A DNA stretch of 64,000 nt from Streptomyces sannanensis (lineage in GTDB: Bacteria > Actinomycetota > Actinomycetes > Streptomycetales > Streptomycetaceae), in assembly GCF_039536205.1 (NCBI RefSeq), contig NZ_BAAAYL010000001.1, forward strand, positions 2,294,001 to 2,358,000, written 5' to 3'. The position numbers and the translations under genes were made by a program. Each line of letters starts with the position of its first letter. The first letter of the stretch is position 1. The notes under the pieces were generated by a model. The model did not search any database. It was not told where the DNA came from and saw nothing but the letters and a program-made list of their open reading frames with translations. Positions 26,708 through 36,669 of this stretch are shown here, one piece after another.

Positions 26708-28576
26708 TCACTTCTTGCCCTTGCCGCCGGATTCGTCGCTGGACAGCACCGCGATGAAGGCCTCCTGCGGGACCTCCACGCTGCCGACCATCTTCATCCG
26801 CTTCTTGCCTTCCTTCTGCTTCTCCAGCAGCTTCCGCTTACGGGAGATGTCACCGCCGTAGCACTTGGCGAGTACGTCCTTGCGGATGGCGCGGATGGTC
26901 TCACGGGCGATGACCCGGGAGCCGATGGCCGCCTGAACCGGCACCTCGAAGGCCTGCCTCGGGATGAGCTCCTTGAGCTTGGCCACGAGGCGGACACCGT
27001 AGGCGTAGGCCTGGTCCTTGTGGGTGATCGCGGAGAACGCGTCGACCTTGTCGCCGTGCAGCAGGATGTCGACCTTCACCAGCTGAGCGGTCTGCTCGCC
27101 GGTGGGCTCGTAGTCCAGCGAGGCGTAGCCGCGGGTCTTGGACTTCAGCTGGTCGAAGAAGTCGAAAACGATCTCGGCGAGGGGGAGGGTGTAGCGGATC
27201 TCGACCCGGTCCTCGGAGAGGTAGTCCATGCCCAGCAGCACGCCACGGCGGGTCTGGCAGAGCTCCATGATCGAGCCGATGAACTCGCTGGGCGCCAGGA
27301 TCGTGGCCCGTACGACCGGCTCGTACACCTCGGAGATCTTGCCCTCGGGGAACTCGCTCGGGTTGGTGACCGTGTGCTCGCTGCCGTCCTCCATGATCAC
27401 GCGGTAGACCACGTTGGGGGCGGTGGCGATCAGGTCGAGGCCGAACTCGCGCTCCAGCCGCTCACGGATCACGTCCAGGTGCAGCAGACCGAGGAAGCCG
27501 ACGCGGAAACCGAAGCCGAGGGCCGCGGAGGTCTCCGGCTCGTAGACGAGGGCGGCGTCGTTCAGCTGGAGCTTGTCGAGGGACTCGCGCAGCTCCGGGT
27601 AGTCCGAGCCGTCCAGCGGGTACAGACCGGAGAACACCATCGGCTTGGGGTCCTTGTAGCCGCCCAGCGCCTCGGTGGCGCCGTGCGTCTGCTGGGTGAT
27701 GGTGTCACCCACCTTGGACTGGCGGACGTCCTTCACACCGGTGATGAGGTAGCCCACCTCACCGACGCTCAGGCCGTCGGCCGGCAGCATCTCCGGGGAG
27801 TTGGCGCCGATCTCCAGCAGCTCATGGGTGGCGCCGGTGGACATCATCCGGATGCGCTCGCGCTTGTTGAGCGTGCCGTCGACGACTCGTACGTACGTGA
27901 CGACGCCACGGTAGGAGTCATAGACCGAGTCGAAGATCATCGCGCGGGCGGGGGCGTCCTTGACGCCGACCGGGGCCGGGACGTCCCTGACGACGCGGTC
28001 CAGCAGCGCGTCCACGCCGAGGCCGGTCTTCGCGGAGACACGCAGCACGTCGTCCGGGTCACAGCCGATGAGGTTCGCCAGCTCCTCGGCGAACTTCTCG
28101 GGCTGAGCGGCCGGCAGGTCGATCTTGTTGAGGACCGGAACGATCGTGAGGTCGTTCTCCATCGCCAGGTAGAGGTTGGCGAGGGTCTGCGCCTCGATGC
28201 CCTGGGCGGCGTCCACGAGCAGGACCGTGCCCTCGCAGGCCGCGAGCGAACGCGAGACCTCATAGGTGAAGTCCACGTGGCCCGGGGTGTCGATCATGTT
28301 GAGGATGTGGGTCTGCCCCACGCCCTCACCCGTGGTGGGAGCCCAGGGCAGCCGGACCGCCTGGGACTTGATCGTGATGCCTCGCTCACGCTCGATGTCC
28401 ATGCGGTCGAGGTACTGGGCGCGCATCTGCCGCTGCTCGACCACACCGGTCAGCTGGAGCATCCGGTCGGCGAGCGTCGACTTGCCGTGGTCGATGTGCG
28501 CAATGATGCAGAAATTGCGGATCAGCGCCGGGTCGGTACGGCTCGGCTCCGGCACGTGGGTAGGGGTCGCGGGCAC
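26708..28576 (-). CDS. lepA: Elongation factor 4 (LepA)
   Basis: LepA is a ribosome-associated translational GTPase that can back-translocate stalled ribosomes. The 622-residue protein has G1 AHIDHGKS (residues 26-33), DTPGHVDF (G3) and NKID (G4). EF-G-like domains II-V follow, and the LepA-specific C-terminal domain contains [25 protein letters not shown]. The GTG start at 28576 gives the actinobacterial N-terminus. It is divergent from rpsT, the usual neighbour. Confidence 0.97.
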   Translation of the reverse strand: MPATPTHVPEPSRTDPALIRNFCIIAHIDHGKSTLADRMLQLTGVVEQRQMRAQYLDRMDIERERGITIKSQAVRLPWAPTTGEGVGQTHILNMIDTPGHVDFTYEVSRSLAACEGTVLLVDAAQGIEAQTLANLYLAMENDLTIVPVLNKIDLPAAQPEKFAEELANLIGCDPDDVLRVSAKTGLGVDALLDRVVRDVPAPVGVKDAPARAMIFDSVYDSYRGVVTYVRVVDGTLNKRERIRMMSTGATHELLEIGANSPEMLPADGLSVGEVGYLITGVKDVRQSKVGDTITQQTHGATEALGGYKDPKPMVFSGLYPLDGSDYPELRESLDKLQLNDAALVYEPETSAALGFGFRVGFLGLLHLDVIRERLEREFGLDLIATAPNVVYRVIMEDGSEHTVTNPSEFPEGKISEVYEPVVRATILAPSEFIGSIMELCQTRRGVLLGMDYLSEDRVEIRYTLPLAEIVFDFFDQLKSKTRGYASLDYEPTGEQTAQLVKVDILLHGDKVDAFSAITHKDQAYAYGVRLVAKLKELIPRQAFEVPVQAAIGSRVIARETIRAIRKDVLAKCYGGDISRKRKLLEKQKEGKKRMKMVGSVEVPQEAFIAVLSSDESGGKGKK

Positions 28577-28676
28577 GCAGGGTCCTGATTCTTGAGACGC
28601 CGAACGCCTTGTCTCGGGTCGATGTCGGATCGATACGTAGCCTCCATGGTCCCACGACCGCGGCCCGATGCTCGGT

Positions 28677-28706
28677 TTGGGCCGGTCGGAGCGCTGCTGG
28701 TAATCT
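28677..28706 (+). promoter_or_regulatory. Probable sigma-70-type promoter of rpsT
   Basis: TTGGGC (28677-28682) and TAATCT (28701-28706), spaced 18 bp, resemble the HrdB consensus TTGACA/TANNNT. They lie 113 bp before the rpsT start with a plausible leader between. Highly expressed ribosomal protein genes use such promoters. This was identified by eye. Confidence 0.5.
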
Positions 28707-28818
28707 AGGCCGCTGTATCTCGTGTGCCCTCTACCGGGGGTGCCTCCCGTGCCCGAAGGGCTACGGGGGAGGGATGCAGCACCGAATCAACAGCATCTGA
28801 ACCTGAAAAGGCTCTTTC

Positions 28819-29085
28819 GTGGCGAACATCAAGTCCCAGATCAAGCGGAACAAGACGAACGAGAAGGCGCGCCTGCGCAACAAGGCCGTCAAGTCCTCGC
28901 TCAAGACCGCGATCCGCAAGGCCCGTGAGGCTGTCGCCGCGGGTGACGTCGAGAAGGCCACCGTGGCCGCTCGCGAGGCCGCCCGCAAGCTCGACAAGGC
29001 CGTCTCCAAGGGTGTCATCCACAAGAACGCCGCCGCCAACAAGAAGTCGGCGCTGGCCTCCAAGGTTGCCTCCCTGCAGGGCTGA
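28819..29085 (+). CDS. rpsT: 30S ribosomal protein S20
   Basis: An 88-residue basic, helical ribosomal protein that binds 16S rRNA early in assembly. The N-terminus [29 protein letters not shown] and the C-terminal [23 protein letters not shown] are the family signatures. It starts at GTG 28819 with AAAAGG 12-17 bases upstream (acctgaaaaggctctttcgtg). It is monocistronic on the plus strand, divergent from lepA and convergent with holA, with a strong terminator at 29203-29253. Confidence 0.97.
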   Translation: MANIKSQIKRNKTNEKARLRNKAVKSSLKTAIRKAREAVAAGDVEKATVAAREAARKLDKAVSKGVIHKNAAANKKSALASKVASLQG

Positions 29086-29202
29086 GCTCTGATGTGACCG
29101 CCGGAAGGGATCAAGCGGGCCCTCTCATCCGCTCCTGACCGGCACCCCCGGATTCGCACGCGGCCTGCGTTCGCCACGCGGGTGCGAGTCCAAAAGCTTC
29201 AC

Positions 29203-29253
29203 GTCGAAGGCCCCGGTGCCGTCCTTCCCCAGGACGGCACCGGGGCCTTCGAC
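29203..29253 (+). terminator. rpsT terminator
   Basis: A 22-bp perfect stem (gtcgaaggccccggtgccgt... with its complement) closes a seven-base loop 118 bp after the rpsT stop. It is one of the strongest hairpins in the window. A weaker hairpin based on gattcgcac / gtgcgagtc precedes it. Confidence 0.85.
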
Positions 29254-29649
29254 GCACTCGCGGCGACGGAAACCGTCAGGATGCAGCCCGCCCTGGGGCA
29301 CCCCCAGCGGCAACTGGTGGAGTTCGAGGACGGACACTCCCCCAGCAACCGCCGGGAGGTGCCCCGTTACGTTATTCGCGGTCCTGCAACGGGACCGCTG
29401 GCCTCCGGGCCCGGCATGACTGTTGCCCTACCTTCTTCATGGGTTCGAACCGGTCACTCGTAGGATCGGCGGAACCCAGGGGTTCCTGGTATGGCTGTGA
29501 CTGTTCCGCCGCCGAATGGCTCAGGGGGCTTGGCCGCCCGGAACCCTGCGACGACTCGACCGCTGATTGGGAGACGCGACTCGATCGCTGTGTAGGGCAA
29601 CGCCGGCGAGGTCGTCTGCGGGATCAATGTACGAAGAGGGGCGCGTCTT
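29254..29649. other. Intergenic region between rpsT and holA terminators
   Basis: No convincing gene is seen. 29290-29366 holds a member of the window's dispersed palindrome family (gggcacccccagcgg ... actcccccagc). A 34-codon plus-strand ORF (29491-29595, starting MAVTVPPPNGSGG) has an AGGGG some ten bases upstream but no recognised relatives; it may be chance, or the stub of a lost gene. The rest shows no motif I can name. Confidence 0.4.
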
Positions 29650-29674
29650 GCGGGCGCCCCCGTCGGGGGCCCGC
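29650..29674 (-). terminator. holA terminator candidate
   Basis: A gcgggcgccccc / gggggcccgc stem-loop with one bulge lies 15 bp beyond the holA stop on the minus strand. It lies in the convergent space with rpsT and could serve both directions. Confidence 0.55.
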
Positions 29675-29688
29675 AGCGCGCGCAGCCG

Positions 29689-30675
29689 TCAGCGGCGGGA
29701 CCGCGCCGCGCGGGCGATCGTGACGACCGCCTTCTCCAGCGCGTACTCCGGATCGTCACCGCCGCCCTTCACGCCGGCGTCGGCCTCGGCGATCGCGCGC
29801 AGCGCGACCGCGACCCCGTCCGGGGTCCAGCCGCGCATCTGCTGCCGCACCCGGTCGATCTTCCACGGCGGCATGCCCAGCTCGCGCGCCAGATCGGCAG
29901 GGCGGCCACCACGCGCCGAAGAGAGCTTGCCGATCGCACGCACGCCCTGCGCCAGCGCGCTGGTGATCATCACCGGGGCCACCCCGGTGGCCAGCGACCA
30001 CCGCAGCGCCTCCAACGCCTCCGCTGCCCGGCCCTCGACCGCGCGGTCGGCGACGGTGAAGCTGGACGCTTCCGCCCGCCCCGTGTAGTACCGCCCGACG
30101 ACGGCCTCGTCGATCGTTCCCTCGACATCGGCGACCAGCTGCGCGGCCGCACTGGCCAGCTCACGGAGATCGCTGCCGATGGCATCTACCAGCGCCTGGC
30201 ATGCCTCGGGCGTGGCGGAACGGCCCAAGGCGCGGAATTCGCCCCGTACGAACTGCAGCCGCTCCGCGGGCTTGGTGGTCTTGGGGCAGGCGACCTCCCG
30301 CGCACCCGACTTGCGGGCGGCGTCCAGCAGGCCCTTGCCCTTGGCGCCGCCGGCGTGCAGCAGCACCAGAGTGATCTCCTCGGCGGGAGAGTCGAAGTAG
30401 GCCTTCAGCTCCTTGATCGTGTCGGCCGAGAGGTCGTGTGCGTTCCGCACCACCACCACCTTTCGCTCGGCGAAGAGCGACGGGCTGGTCAGCTCGGCGA
30501 GGGTGCCGGGCTGGAGCTGGTCGGAGGTCAGGTCGCGCACGTCCGTGTCGGCGTCGGCGGCGCGCGCGGCCGCCACCACCTGCCGCACGGCGCGGTCGAG
30601 GAGCAGGTCCTCCTGGCCCACGGCGAGTGTGACGGGGGCGAGCGGATCGTCGGTGGAAGTCTTCCTGGTGGCCAT
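29689..30675 (-). CDS. holA: DNA polymerase III subunit delta
   Basis: The delta subunit of the clamp loader opens the beta sliding clamp. The 328-residue protein shows the actinobacterial HolA layout: PVTLAVGQEDLLLDRAVRQVVAAAR at the start, then SLFAERKVVVVRNAHDLSADTIKELKAYFDSPAEEITLVLLHAGG in the AAA+-like fold. The C-terminal collar domain has the LARELGMPPWKIDRVRQQMRGW block. ATG 30675 (MATRKTSTDDPLAP) starts the homology; the upstream in-frame stretch overlaps the divergent small gene. HolA usually neighbours rpsT and comEC, as here. Confidence 0.94.
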   Translation of the reverse strand: MATRKTSTDDPLAPVTLAVGQEDLLLDRAVRQVVAAARAADADTDVRDLTSDQLQPGTLAELTSPSLFAERKVVVVRNAHDLSADTIKELKAYFDSPAEEITLVLLHAGGAKGKGLLDAARKSGAREVACPKTTKPAERLQFVRGEFRALGRSATPEACQALVDAIGSDLRELASAAAQLVADVEGTIDEAVVGRYYTGRAEASSFTVADRAVEGRAAEALEALRWSLATGVAPVMITSALAQGVRAIGKLSSARGGRPADLARELGMPPWKIDRVRQQMRGWTPDGVAVALRAIAEADAGVKGGGDDPEYALEKAVVTIARAARSRR

Positions 30676-30732
30676 CGCCGTCCAGCATCGCACGCGGCAC
30701 CGACACTCCCGCACGTACCGGAGAATGTGCAC

Positions 30733-30999
30733 GTGAACGAGCAGATGAACGAGCACTGGAACGCAGCACGGCACGTCCTGGTGCTGCCTGACCGCGACGC
30801 CGCGGAGGAGGTCGCCGAGGAGCTCTCCGACCGGTTCGGCATCGACGAGGAGCCGCACATACGGGACGCTCTGGCCGGTGAGGACGACGCCGAGGACGCC
30901 CAGTGGCTGGTCGTCGTGGCGGACCCGGCGGGGGATCTCGACCCCGCGGCACTGGACGGCCTCGCCGCGGAGTACGAAGGTTGGCGCGAGGAGCCGTAG
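30733..30999 (+). CDS. Small acidic conserved protein of unknown function
   Basis: An 88-residue acidic protein (start GTG 30733 or GTG 30727; ATG 30745 also in frame) with ccGGAG 10-14 bases upstream. It reads NEHWNAARHVLVLPDRDAAEEVAEELSDRFG, then EEPHIRDALAGEDDAEDAQWLVVVAD and a final LDGLAAEYEGW. The pattern HVLVLPDRDAAEEVAEELSD suggests an RraB/DUF-like alpha-beta fold. It has no signal or metal motif. It sits between divergent holA and convergent YceI genes, a position held by a similar small gene in other Streptomyces (from memory). Confidence 0.6.
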   Translation: MNEQMNEHWNAARHVLVLPDRDAAEEVAEELSDRFGIDEEPHIRDALAGEDDAEDAQWLVVVADPAGDLDPAALDGLAAEYEGWREEP

Positions 31000-31029
31000 G
31001 CCGGGCGCTCCGGCCGGTTTCCCCGCCGG

Positions 31030-31914
31030 TCAGGCCTTGGGGACGATCTGGATGTCCAGGTCGACGGTGATGCTGGACCCGATGGCCGCGATACCGCGGG
31101 CCAGCATGGCCTGCCAGGTGAGGGTGAAGTCCTCGCGGTGCAGCTCGACGGTGGCACGGCAGGCGGCCCGGGTCTCGCCCTCCATGCCGTTGCCGATGCC
31201 GAGGTACTGGGTGTCGAGCGTGACGGTCCGGCTGACCCCCTTGAGGGTGAGCGCGCCGGTCACGGCCCAGCGGCTGCCGCCTCGGTGGGTGAACCGGTCC
31301 CCGTAGAACTCCAGCGTCCGGTGGTTCTCCACATCGAGGAAGTCCGCGGAACGCAGATGGTCGTCGCGCATCTTGACGGCTGTGTCGATGGACGCGGCGT
31401 CGATGACGACATGCATGGCCGAGTTCTCCATACGGTCGGCTATGCGTACGGCTCCCGCGAAGGTGTTGAACCGTCCGTGGATGCGCGCCAGGCCGATGTG
31501 ACGGGCGGTGAAACCGATGGAGGTGTGCATCGGGTCCAGGTCCCAGTCGCCCGGCTCGGGCAGGGCCGGAGGCGGGGCCATCTGCAGGGCGACGTCGCCG
31601 AGGCCACAGTGGCCGCCCGCGGTGACGGTGGCGCTGCCGTGGAAGGGGGTGTAGCCCTCGGCCGTGACGGCGAGCCGGTACTCACCGGCCGGTACGACGG
31701 CGACCACCGTGCCGAAGGGGTCCGTCTCGCCGCCCACGACCTTGCGGCCCGCGCTGTCGGTGACGACGAACTCCGCCTGCTGGACGGGTTCGCTGACCGG
31801 GTCCAGGACCCGGCAGCCGAGCACCCCGGCACTCGGCGGTACGACAAGGCCCGAGAAAGGCCCGGCGCGCCCGGCTCCGGTCGCCGTAAACCTGTCTCGC
31901 CAACGACTGAACAT
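31030..31914 (-). CDS. YceI-like protein with N-terminal carboxypeptidase-regulatory-like domain
   Basis: A 294-residue protein. Residues ~35-105 look like a transthyretin-like/carboxypeptidase-regulatory domain (GVLGCRVLDPVSEPVQQAEFVVTDSAGRKVVGGETDPFGTVVAVVPAGEYRLAVTAEGY). Residues ~120-294 are a YceI lipocalin-like domain (GDWDLDPMHTSIGFTARHIGLARIHGRFNTFAG ... LTLKGVSRTVTLD ... FTLTWQAML). YceI domains bind polyisoprenoid lipids. There is no signal peptide, so it may be cytoplasmic. ATG 31914 follows a GGGGGTG ribosome-binding site; ATG 31941 is an alternative. It stands alone, 286 bp from comEC. Confidence 0.88.
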   Translation of the reverse strand: MFSRWRDRFTATGAGRAGPFSGLVVPPSAGVLGCRVLDPVSEPVQQAEFVVTDSAGRKVVGGETDPFGTVVAVVPAGEYRLAVTAEGYTPFHGSATVTAGGHCGLGDVALQMAPPPALPEPGDWDLDPMHTSIGFTARHIGLARIHGRFNTFAGAVRIADRMENSAMHVVIDAASIDTAVKMRDDHLRSADFLDVENHRTLEFYGDRFTHRGGSRWAVTGALTLKGVSRTVTLDTQYLGIGNGMEGETRAACRATVELHREDFTLTWQAMLARGIAAIGSSITVDLDIQIVPKA

Positions 31915-32200
31915 GTTTTCACGCACCCCCGTGCGGTTCATGACTCCCGGACCGCACACAGCCGAACGTCGTTGTCGCGGAGGCGGCCCGCTGACCATCC
32001 TGTATTCGATCACTCTTGTGGTGTTCGAGGCAAACGCGGCAGCTGTGGGCAGAGATCCACAAGAGGACAGAATTGACCGTTCCGCCCCACCGCAAGGCCG
32101 ACCGCCCTCGCGGGTGCCGCGCCGCCGCCGGAGGTGAGTGTTCGCCAGACCTCTTTGGTCCACGCGGACATGACCGCACGGGGCGTACAGCACGCGTCGC

Positions 32201-34798
32201 CTACGGCCCATGACCCATCGGTACCGCCCGCAGACCCGGGCCCTCCCCCACGACGGCGATCGCACCGTCCGTGTCCGTGCGCAGCACCGCGGCTCCGGCG
32301 GTGCGCAGCGCCATGACGGTGCGGGCCGACGGGTGGCCGTAGTCGTTGTCCCTGCCGCAGGAGATCAGGGCCAGGCGTGGACGTATCGCGCGCACGGCGG
32401 CGAAGTCCTGGTGTGCCGAGCCGTGATGGGCGACTTTCAGGACGTCCACGGGAGGCAGCTCAGGATGCGTCCGCAACAGCCCCTGCTGGGCGGGCGGTTC
32501 CAGATCCCCCGGGAGCAGCAGGCTCAGCCTGCCGGCCCGGACGAACAGGGTGACACTGGAGTCGTTCGGCCCCGCGGGGACGGCCGCCGGGGCATCCGCG
32601 GCGGCCGGCCACAGCACCTGCCAGTCCAGGCCGGCGGCCCTGCGCCGCTCCCCCGGAATCGCGCGGACCACGGGTACTCCGGCGGCGGCCGCCGTTCTTC
32701 GGACGAACGCGGCCTGGTCCGGCGGGTCGTCAAGGGTCGTCACCTCGATCGCGCCGACCGCGCGCCCCCGCAGTACGCCCGGCAGCCCCGCCACATGATC
32801 GGCATGGAAGTGGGTGAGGACCAGCAGCAGGACGCGGGTGATCCCCAGGCTGCCCAGACAGCGGTCGGCCAGCCCGGGCTCGGGTCCCGCGTCCACGACC
32901 ACGCCCGCGCCGTCGCCCGCCGCGAGCACCAGGGCGTCTCCCTGGCCGACATCGCACATGACGAGCCGCCAGCCCGAAGGCGGCCATCCGGTGACGATCC
33001 TGGTGAGCGGGGCCGGGCGCAGCACCGCGAGCACCAGGAGCACCGCACAGGCGGCGGCCGGCCAGGGATGCCGGACCATCCGGCGGGCGGCGGGCACCAG
33101 GCAGGCGGTCAGCACGGCGAGCAGCAGGCCGCCACCCCACCCGCCGGGCCAGGCGGCCTCCGCCCCGGGCAGCGCGGCCCCGGCGCGAGCCACGGCGGCG
33201 ATCCAGCCGGCCGGCCATCCCGCGCACCAGGCCAGGAACTCGGCGGCCGGCATCGCCACCGGTGCCGCGGCCAGGGCCGCGAAGCCCAGCACCGTCGCCG
33301 GGGCGAGGGCGACCTCCACCAGCAGGTTGCACGGGATCGCCACCAGGCTGACCCTGGCCGCGAGTACGGCCACCACCGGGGCGCAGACGGCCTGTGCCGC
33401 GGCGGCCGCCGCCAGCACCTCGGCGCACCGGCCCGGCACCCCGTGCCGGCGCAGCGCGTCGCTCCAGCGCGGGGCGATCGTGAGCAGGGCACCGGTGGCC
33501 AGTACGGACAGCAGAAAGCCGTAGCTGCGCGCCAGCCACGGGTCGTACAGCACCAGCAGCAGTACGGCGGCCGCGAGCGCGGGGACGAGCGATCTGCGCC
33601 GGCCCGTCCCGATGGCCAGGAGGGTGACCAGCCCGCATGCCGCGGCTCTGAGCACGCTCGGCTCCGGGCGGCAGACCACGACGAATGCGAGGGTCAGCGT
33701 CCCGCCGAGCAGTGCGGTCGTCCGCAGCGGGATTCCGAGCCGGGGCGCGAGCCCGCGCCGCTCGGCCCGGCCGGCTGTTCCGGGCGGTCCGATCAGGAGT
33801 ATGAGAACGACCGTCAGATTGCTGCCTGAAACCGCCATGACATGTGCGAGATCGGTCGCCTTGAAGGCCGCCTCGAGGTCCGGCGTGACCCGGGAGGTGT
33901 CACCGACGACCAGTCCGGGGAGCAGAGCGCGCGCGTCCACGCCGAGACCGTCGCTCGCCTCGCGCAGCCCGGACCTCAGCCGGCCGGCCAGGCGCTGAAG
34001 GCCGCTCGGCGCCTCTCGGATGTGTGGCGGCTCGTCTCCGGGCACCCGCAGCACCGCCGCGATCCTGTGCTCACCGGGCTGCGGTGGCGCGCTTGTCGCG
34101 GCCAGCCGCAGCCCGGTGGACGGCAGCAGGCGCTGCCAGTCGGCTGCTCTGTCGCCTGACGTGACGAGGAGCAGGACGGGTGTCCGGACTTCGGCGACGG
34201 CACCGTCCGGGCCGGTGACGCGGGTGACATCGGCGTCGACGACCACGACCCTGTGCGTCGTCGGCCCGGCCGTCCGTGGATCGGAGGTGACGACCAGCTC
34301 AGCGGTGACGCGCGCGTGCTCCCGGGCCAGCCCGGCAACGGGCCCTCGCTGCGCGGCTGCCCCGTGCAACGCGCCCGTCGCGGCCCCCGCGCCGGTGCAC
34401 AGCAGCACCGCGACGGCCGTGCCGACGCGTCCCGTCCGCCCGCGGCGGTGAACGCGGGCGTTGCCGTCCGCCGTGCCCGGCAGGGGCCGCGTTCCGGGCG
34501 CTCCCGGCAGTGCCCGGCGCGTCCGCACGGCGCGCAGGAGTCGTGGGGTCAGGAGCGCGGCTGCCAGGAGGACGCAGGACGTCACGGCCAGGGCTGACCA
34601 GTGCGGCGGGGCGGCCGTGGACAGGGCCGCCGCGGCCCAGGCCGCCAGGGCGGGCGGGACCAGCCGCAGATCCGCCGGCGCTCTCTGCCACGGGTTGGCG
34701 GCGCCCAGCCGGTGACCCGACGCGGCGTGAACTACCGGGCGGCCGGCACCGGCACTCGGCCCGCCACCCGCCGCCGCGTCAGCCTCCGGGCGGGTCAT
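32201..34798 (-). CDS. comEC: ComEC/Rec2 family DNA-translocation protein
   Basis: An 865-residue polytopic membrane protein. The N-terminal part has several transmembrane helices and a DUF4131-like region. The competence domain in the middle includes LLPGLVVGDTSRVTPDLEAAFKATDLAHVMAVSGSNLTVVLILL, and the C-terminal MBL-fold domain has LTHFHADHVAGLPGVLRG and HHGSAHQDF. In competent bacteria ComEC is the channel for single-stranded DNA entry; in Streptomyces its role is unclear. ATG 34798 overlaps the comEA stop (ATGA), so both are co-translated. Confidence 0.94.
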   Translation of the reverse strand: MTRPEADAAAGGGPSAGAGRPVVHAASGHRLGAANPWQRAPADLRLVPPALAAWAAAALSTAAPPHWSALAVTSCVLLAAALLTPRLLRAVRTRRALPGAPGTRPLPGTADGNARVHRRGRTGRVGTAVAVLLCTGAGAATGALHGAAAQRGPVAGLAREHARVTAELVVTSDPRTAGPTTHRVVVVDADVTRVTGPDGAVAEVRTPVLLLVTSGDRAADWQRLLPSTGLRLAATSAPPQPGEHRIAAVLRVPGDEPPHIREAPSGLQRLAGRLRSGLREASDGLGVDARALLPGLVVGDTSRVTPDLEAAFKATDLAHVMAVSGSNLTVVLILLIGPPGTAGRAERRGLAPRLGIPLRTTALLGGTLTLAFVVVCRPEPSVLRAAACGLVTLLAIGTGRRRSLVPALAAAVLLLVLYDPWLARSYGFLLSVLATGALLTIAPRWSDALRRHGVPGRCAEVLAAAAAAQAVCAPVVAVLAARVSLVAIPCNLLVEVALAPATVLGFAALAAAPVAMPAAEFLAWCAGWPAGWIAAVARAGAALPGAEAAWPGGWGGGLLLAVLTACLVPAARRMVRHPWPAAACAVLLVLAVLRPAPLTRIVTGWPPSGWRLVMCDVGQGDALVLAAGDGAGVVVDAGPEPGLADRCLGSLGITRVLLLVLTHFHADHVAGLPGVLRGRAVGAIEVTTLDDPPDQAAFVRRTAAAAGVPVVRAIPGERRRAAGLDWQVLWPAAADAPAAVPAGPNDSSVTLFVRAGRLSLLLPGDLEPPAQQGLLRTHPELPPVDVLKVAHHGSAHQDFAAVRAIRPRLALISCGRDNDYGHPSARTVMALRTAGAAVLRTDTDGAIAVVGEGPGLRAVPMGHGP

Positions 34799-35727
34799 GG
34801 CCGTACCAGGGGGCGGAGATCGGTGAAGCGGCGGTCACCGATGCCGTTCACCTCGCGGAGCTCGTCCACGGACCGGAACCCGCCGTGCTGGGTGCGGTAG
34901 TCGACGATGTTCTGAGCGAGCACCGGGCCGACTCCGGGCAAGGTGTCGAACTGGTCCGCGGTCGCGGTGTTGAGGCTGATCGGCCCGGCCGCCGGGGCAC
35001 CGGGGCCCGCCGGTGCCGCCGCTCCCGGTGGTGCGGGCAGCCCCACCACCACCTGTTCGCCGTCCATGAGCTGCCGTGCCTGATTGAGCCCGGTCGTGTC
35101 CGCGCCCGGGGTGACACCCCCCGCTGCCCGCAGCGCGTCGGCCACCCGTGCTCCGGCCGGCAGCTCATGGATCCCCGGGTGCCGGACCTTGCCGCTGATG
35201 TCGACGACGATGCGCTGCCCCGGCGGGCTCGCCAACGGCTGCGGAAGCGGGGATGGTTGCGGCTCGCTCATCACCTCGGGTGCCCGTACCGTCTGCGGGC
35301 GGCCGGTCCAGAAGTGCTGGACGGCGAAGACCACGCCCACGAGAAGGACCACGGTCAGGGCTGCCAGACTCCTCGGCGCGAGCCCGCACCTCGACTGCAC
35401 CCAGACAGGGAGCCGTTCCCGCAGGGCGAGCCGGACCCGTTCCTCGGGCGGCATGCCCTCCTCCTCGGTCCGCTCCGGGGCGCTCGACGCCGTGGGCGCA
35501 GAGCCGGCGGCCGTCGGAGCGAGCGCCGGCGGCCGGGCCGGCGGGGGCGGACCGAGTGCCGGGCCCGGTGGTGCGGGCGCGCCCGGGAAGAGCGCCTCGG
35601 CGCGTCGCCGCAGGTCCACCGAGGCCGCCACGCCGGGGCGGTGACGCGGCCGCCCGGGCCGGGCGCGGCCGTCCGAACCCGGAGCACGGCCCGGGCCGCT
35701 GGTTGCGGAGTGTGATCGAAGAGCCAT
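34795..35727 (-). CDS. comEA: ComEA family helix-hairpin-helix DNA-binding protein
   Basis: A 310-residue single-pass membrane protein: a disordered Pro/Ala-rich cytoplasmic N-terminus (residues ~1-115) and a transmembrane helix LAALTVVLLVGVVFAVQHFW near 120-140. Outside there is an SLBB domain (RIVVDISGKVRHPGIHELPAGARVADALRAAGG) and a C-terminal helix-hairpin-helix pair (ISLNTATADQFDTLPGVGPVLAQNIVDYRTQHGGFRSVDELREVNGIGDRRF). It is expected to bind incoming double-stranded DNA for ComEC. The long N-terminal extension is usual for actinomycetes. Confidence 0.94.
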   Translation of the reverse strand: MALRSHSATSGPGRAPGSDGRARPGRPRHRPGVAASVDLRRRAEALFPGAPAPPGPALGPPPPARPPALAPTAAGSAPTASSAPERTEEEGMPPEERVRLALRERLPVWVQSRCGLAPRSLAALTVVLLVGVVFAVQHFWTGRPQTVRAPEVMSEPQPSPLPQPLASPPGQRIVVDISGKVRHPGIHELPAGARVADALRAAGGVTPGADTTGLNQARQLMDGEQVVVGLPAPPGAAAPAGPGAPAAGPISLNTATADQFDTLPGVGPVLAQNIVDYRTQHGGFRSVDELREVNGIGDRRFTDLRPLVRP

Positions 35728-35826
35728 GCCACAAGACGCTAGGCATTTCCGCTCTTCCCCGCCGAGCCGCCCTGATTTCGGTGGACAGCCGCCCCATTGT
35801 GGAAAAGTCGGCCACCCGTATGAGGG

Positions 35827-36669
35827 TCAGCGCGGCGAGACGACGACCCCCAGCAGCCCCGGTCCGGTATGCGCGCCGATGACCGCACCGACCTCGCTGA
35901 CATGGAGCTCGGCCAGGCCCGGGACCCGCTCGCGCAGGCGTTCGGAGAGCCGCTCGGCCCGCTCGGGCGCGGCCAGGTGGTGCACGGCGATGTCGACCGG
36001 GCCGGCCCCGGCTCGCTCGACCACGATCTCCTCCAGCCGGGCGATCGCCTTGGACGCCGTGCGCACCTTCTCCAGTGGCTCGATCCGGCCGCCCTGCAGC
36101 TGGAGCAGTGGCTTGACCGACAGCGCCGACCCCAGCAGGGCCTGCGCCGCTCCGATCCGGCCGCCCCTGCGCAGATAGTCCAGCGTGTCGACGTAGAAGA
36201 AGGCGGACATGCCCTCGGCGCGCTTCTGCGCGGCGACGACCGCCTCGTCCGGCGTGCCTCCCAGGTCCGCCGCCTCCGCGGCGGCGAGCGCGCAGAATCC
36301 CAGAGCCATGGCGATCATGCCCGTGTCCACGACACGCACCGGAACGGGCGCGTTCCGCGCTGCGAGCACCGCGGCGTCGTAGGTGCCGGAGAGCTCTGAC
36401 GAGAGGTGCAGCGAGACGATCCCGGTGGCTCCGGCCTCGGCGACGGCGCGGTAGGTCTCCGCGAACACCTCAGGGCTCGGACGCGAGGTCGTGACGGGCC
36501 GCCGTTTCTGGAGCGCCTGCGCGAGCGAGCGGGCCGAGATCTCGGTGCCCTCCTCCAGTGCCCGGTCGCCCAGGACCACGGTCAGCGGCACGGAGGTGAT
36601 CCCGTGCCGCTCCGTCGTCTGCGGCGGCAGGTAGGCGGTTGAATCGGTGACGATCGCGACACGGGACAT
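35827..36669 (-). CDS. DegV family fatty-acid-binding protein
   Basis: A 280-residue protein of the DegV family (fatty-acid-binding FakB-like). The N-terminus MSRVAIVTDSTAYLPPQ contains the T-D-S-T/S motif, LHLSSELSGTYDAAVLAA is the S-S-x-L-S-G-T-Y block that grips the carboxylate, and KPLLQLQGGRIEPLEKVRTASKAI lies in the second domain. Partners of FakB proteins phosphorylate exogenous fatty acids; no FakA gene is nearby. ATG 36669 is 4-8 bases downstream of gGGAGGT-like sequence in the leader (cgggaggt on the plus strand is its complement side, so the site itself is weak). Confidence 0.9.
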   Translation of the reverse strand: MSRVAIVTDSTAYLPPQTTERHGITSVPLTVVLGDRALEEGTEISARSLAQALQKRRPVTTSRPSPEVFAETYRAVAEAGATGIVSLHLSSELSGTYDAAVLAARNAPVPVRVVDTGMIAMALGFCALAAAEAADLGGTPDEAVVAAQKRAEGMSAFFYVDTLDYLRRGGRIGAAQALLGSALSVKPLLQLQGGRIEPLEKVRTASKAIARLEEIVVERAGAGPVDIAVHHLAAPERAERLSERLRERVPGLAELHVSEVGAVIGAHTGPGLLGVVVSPR

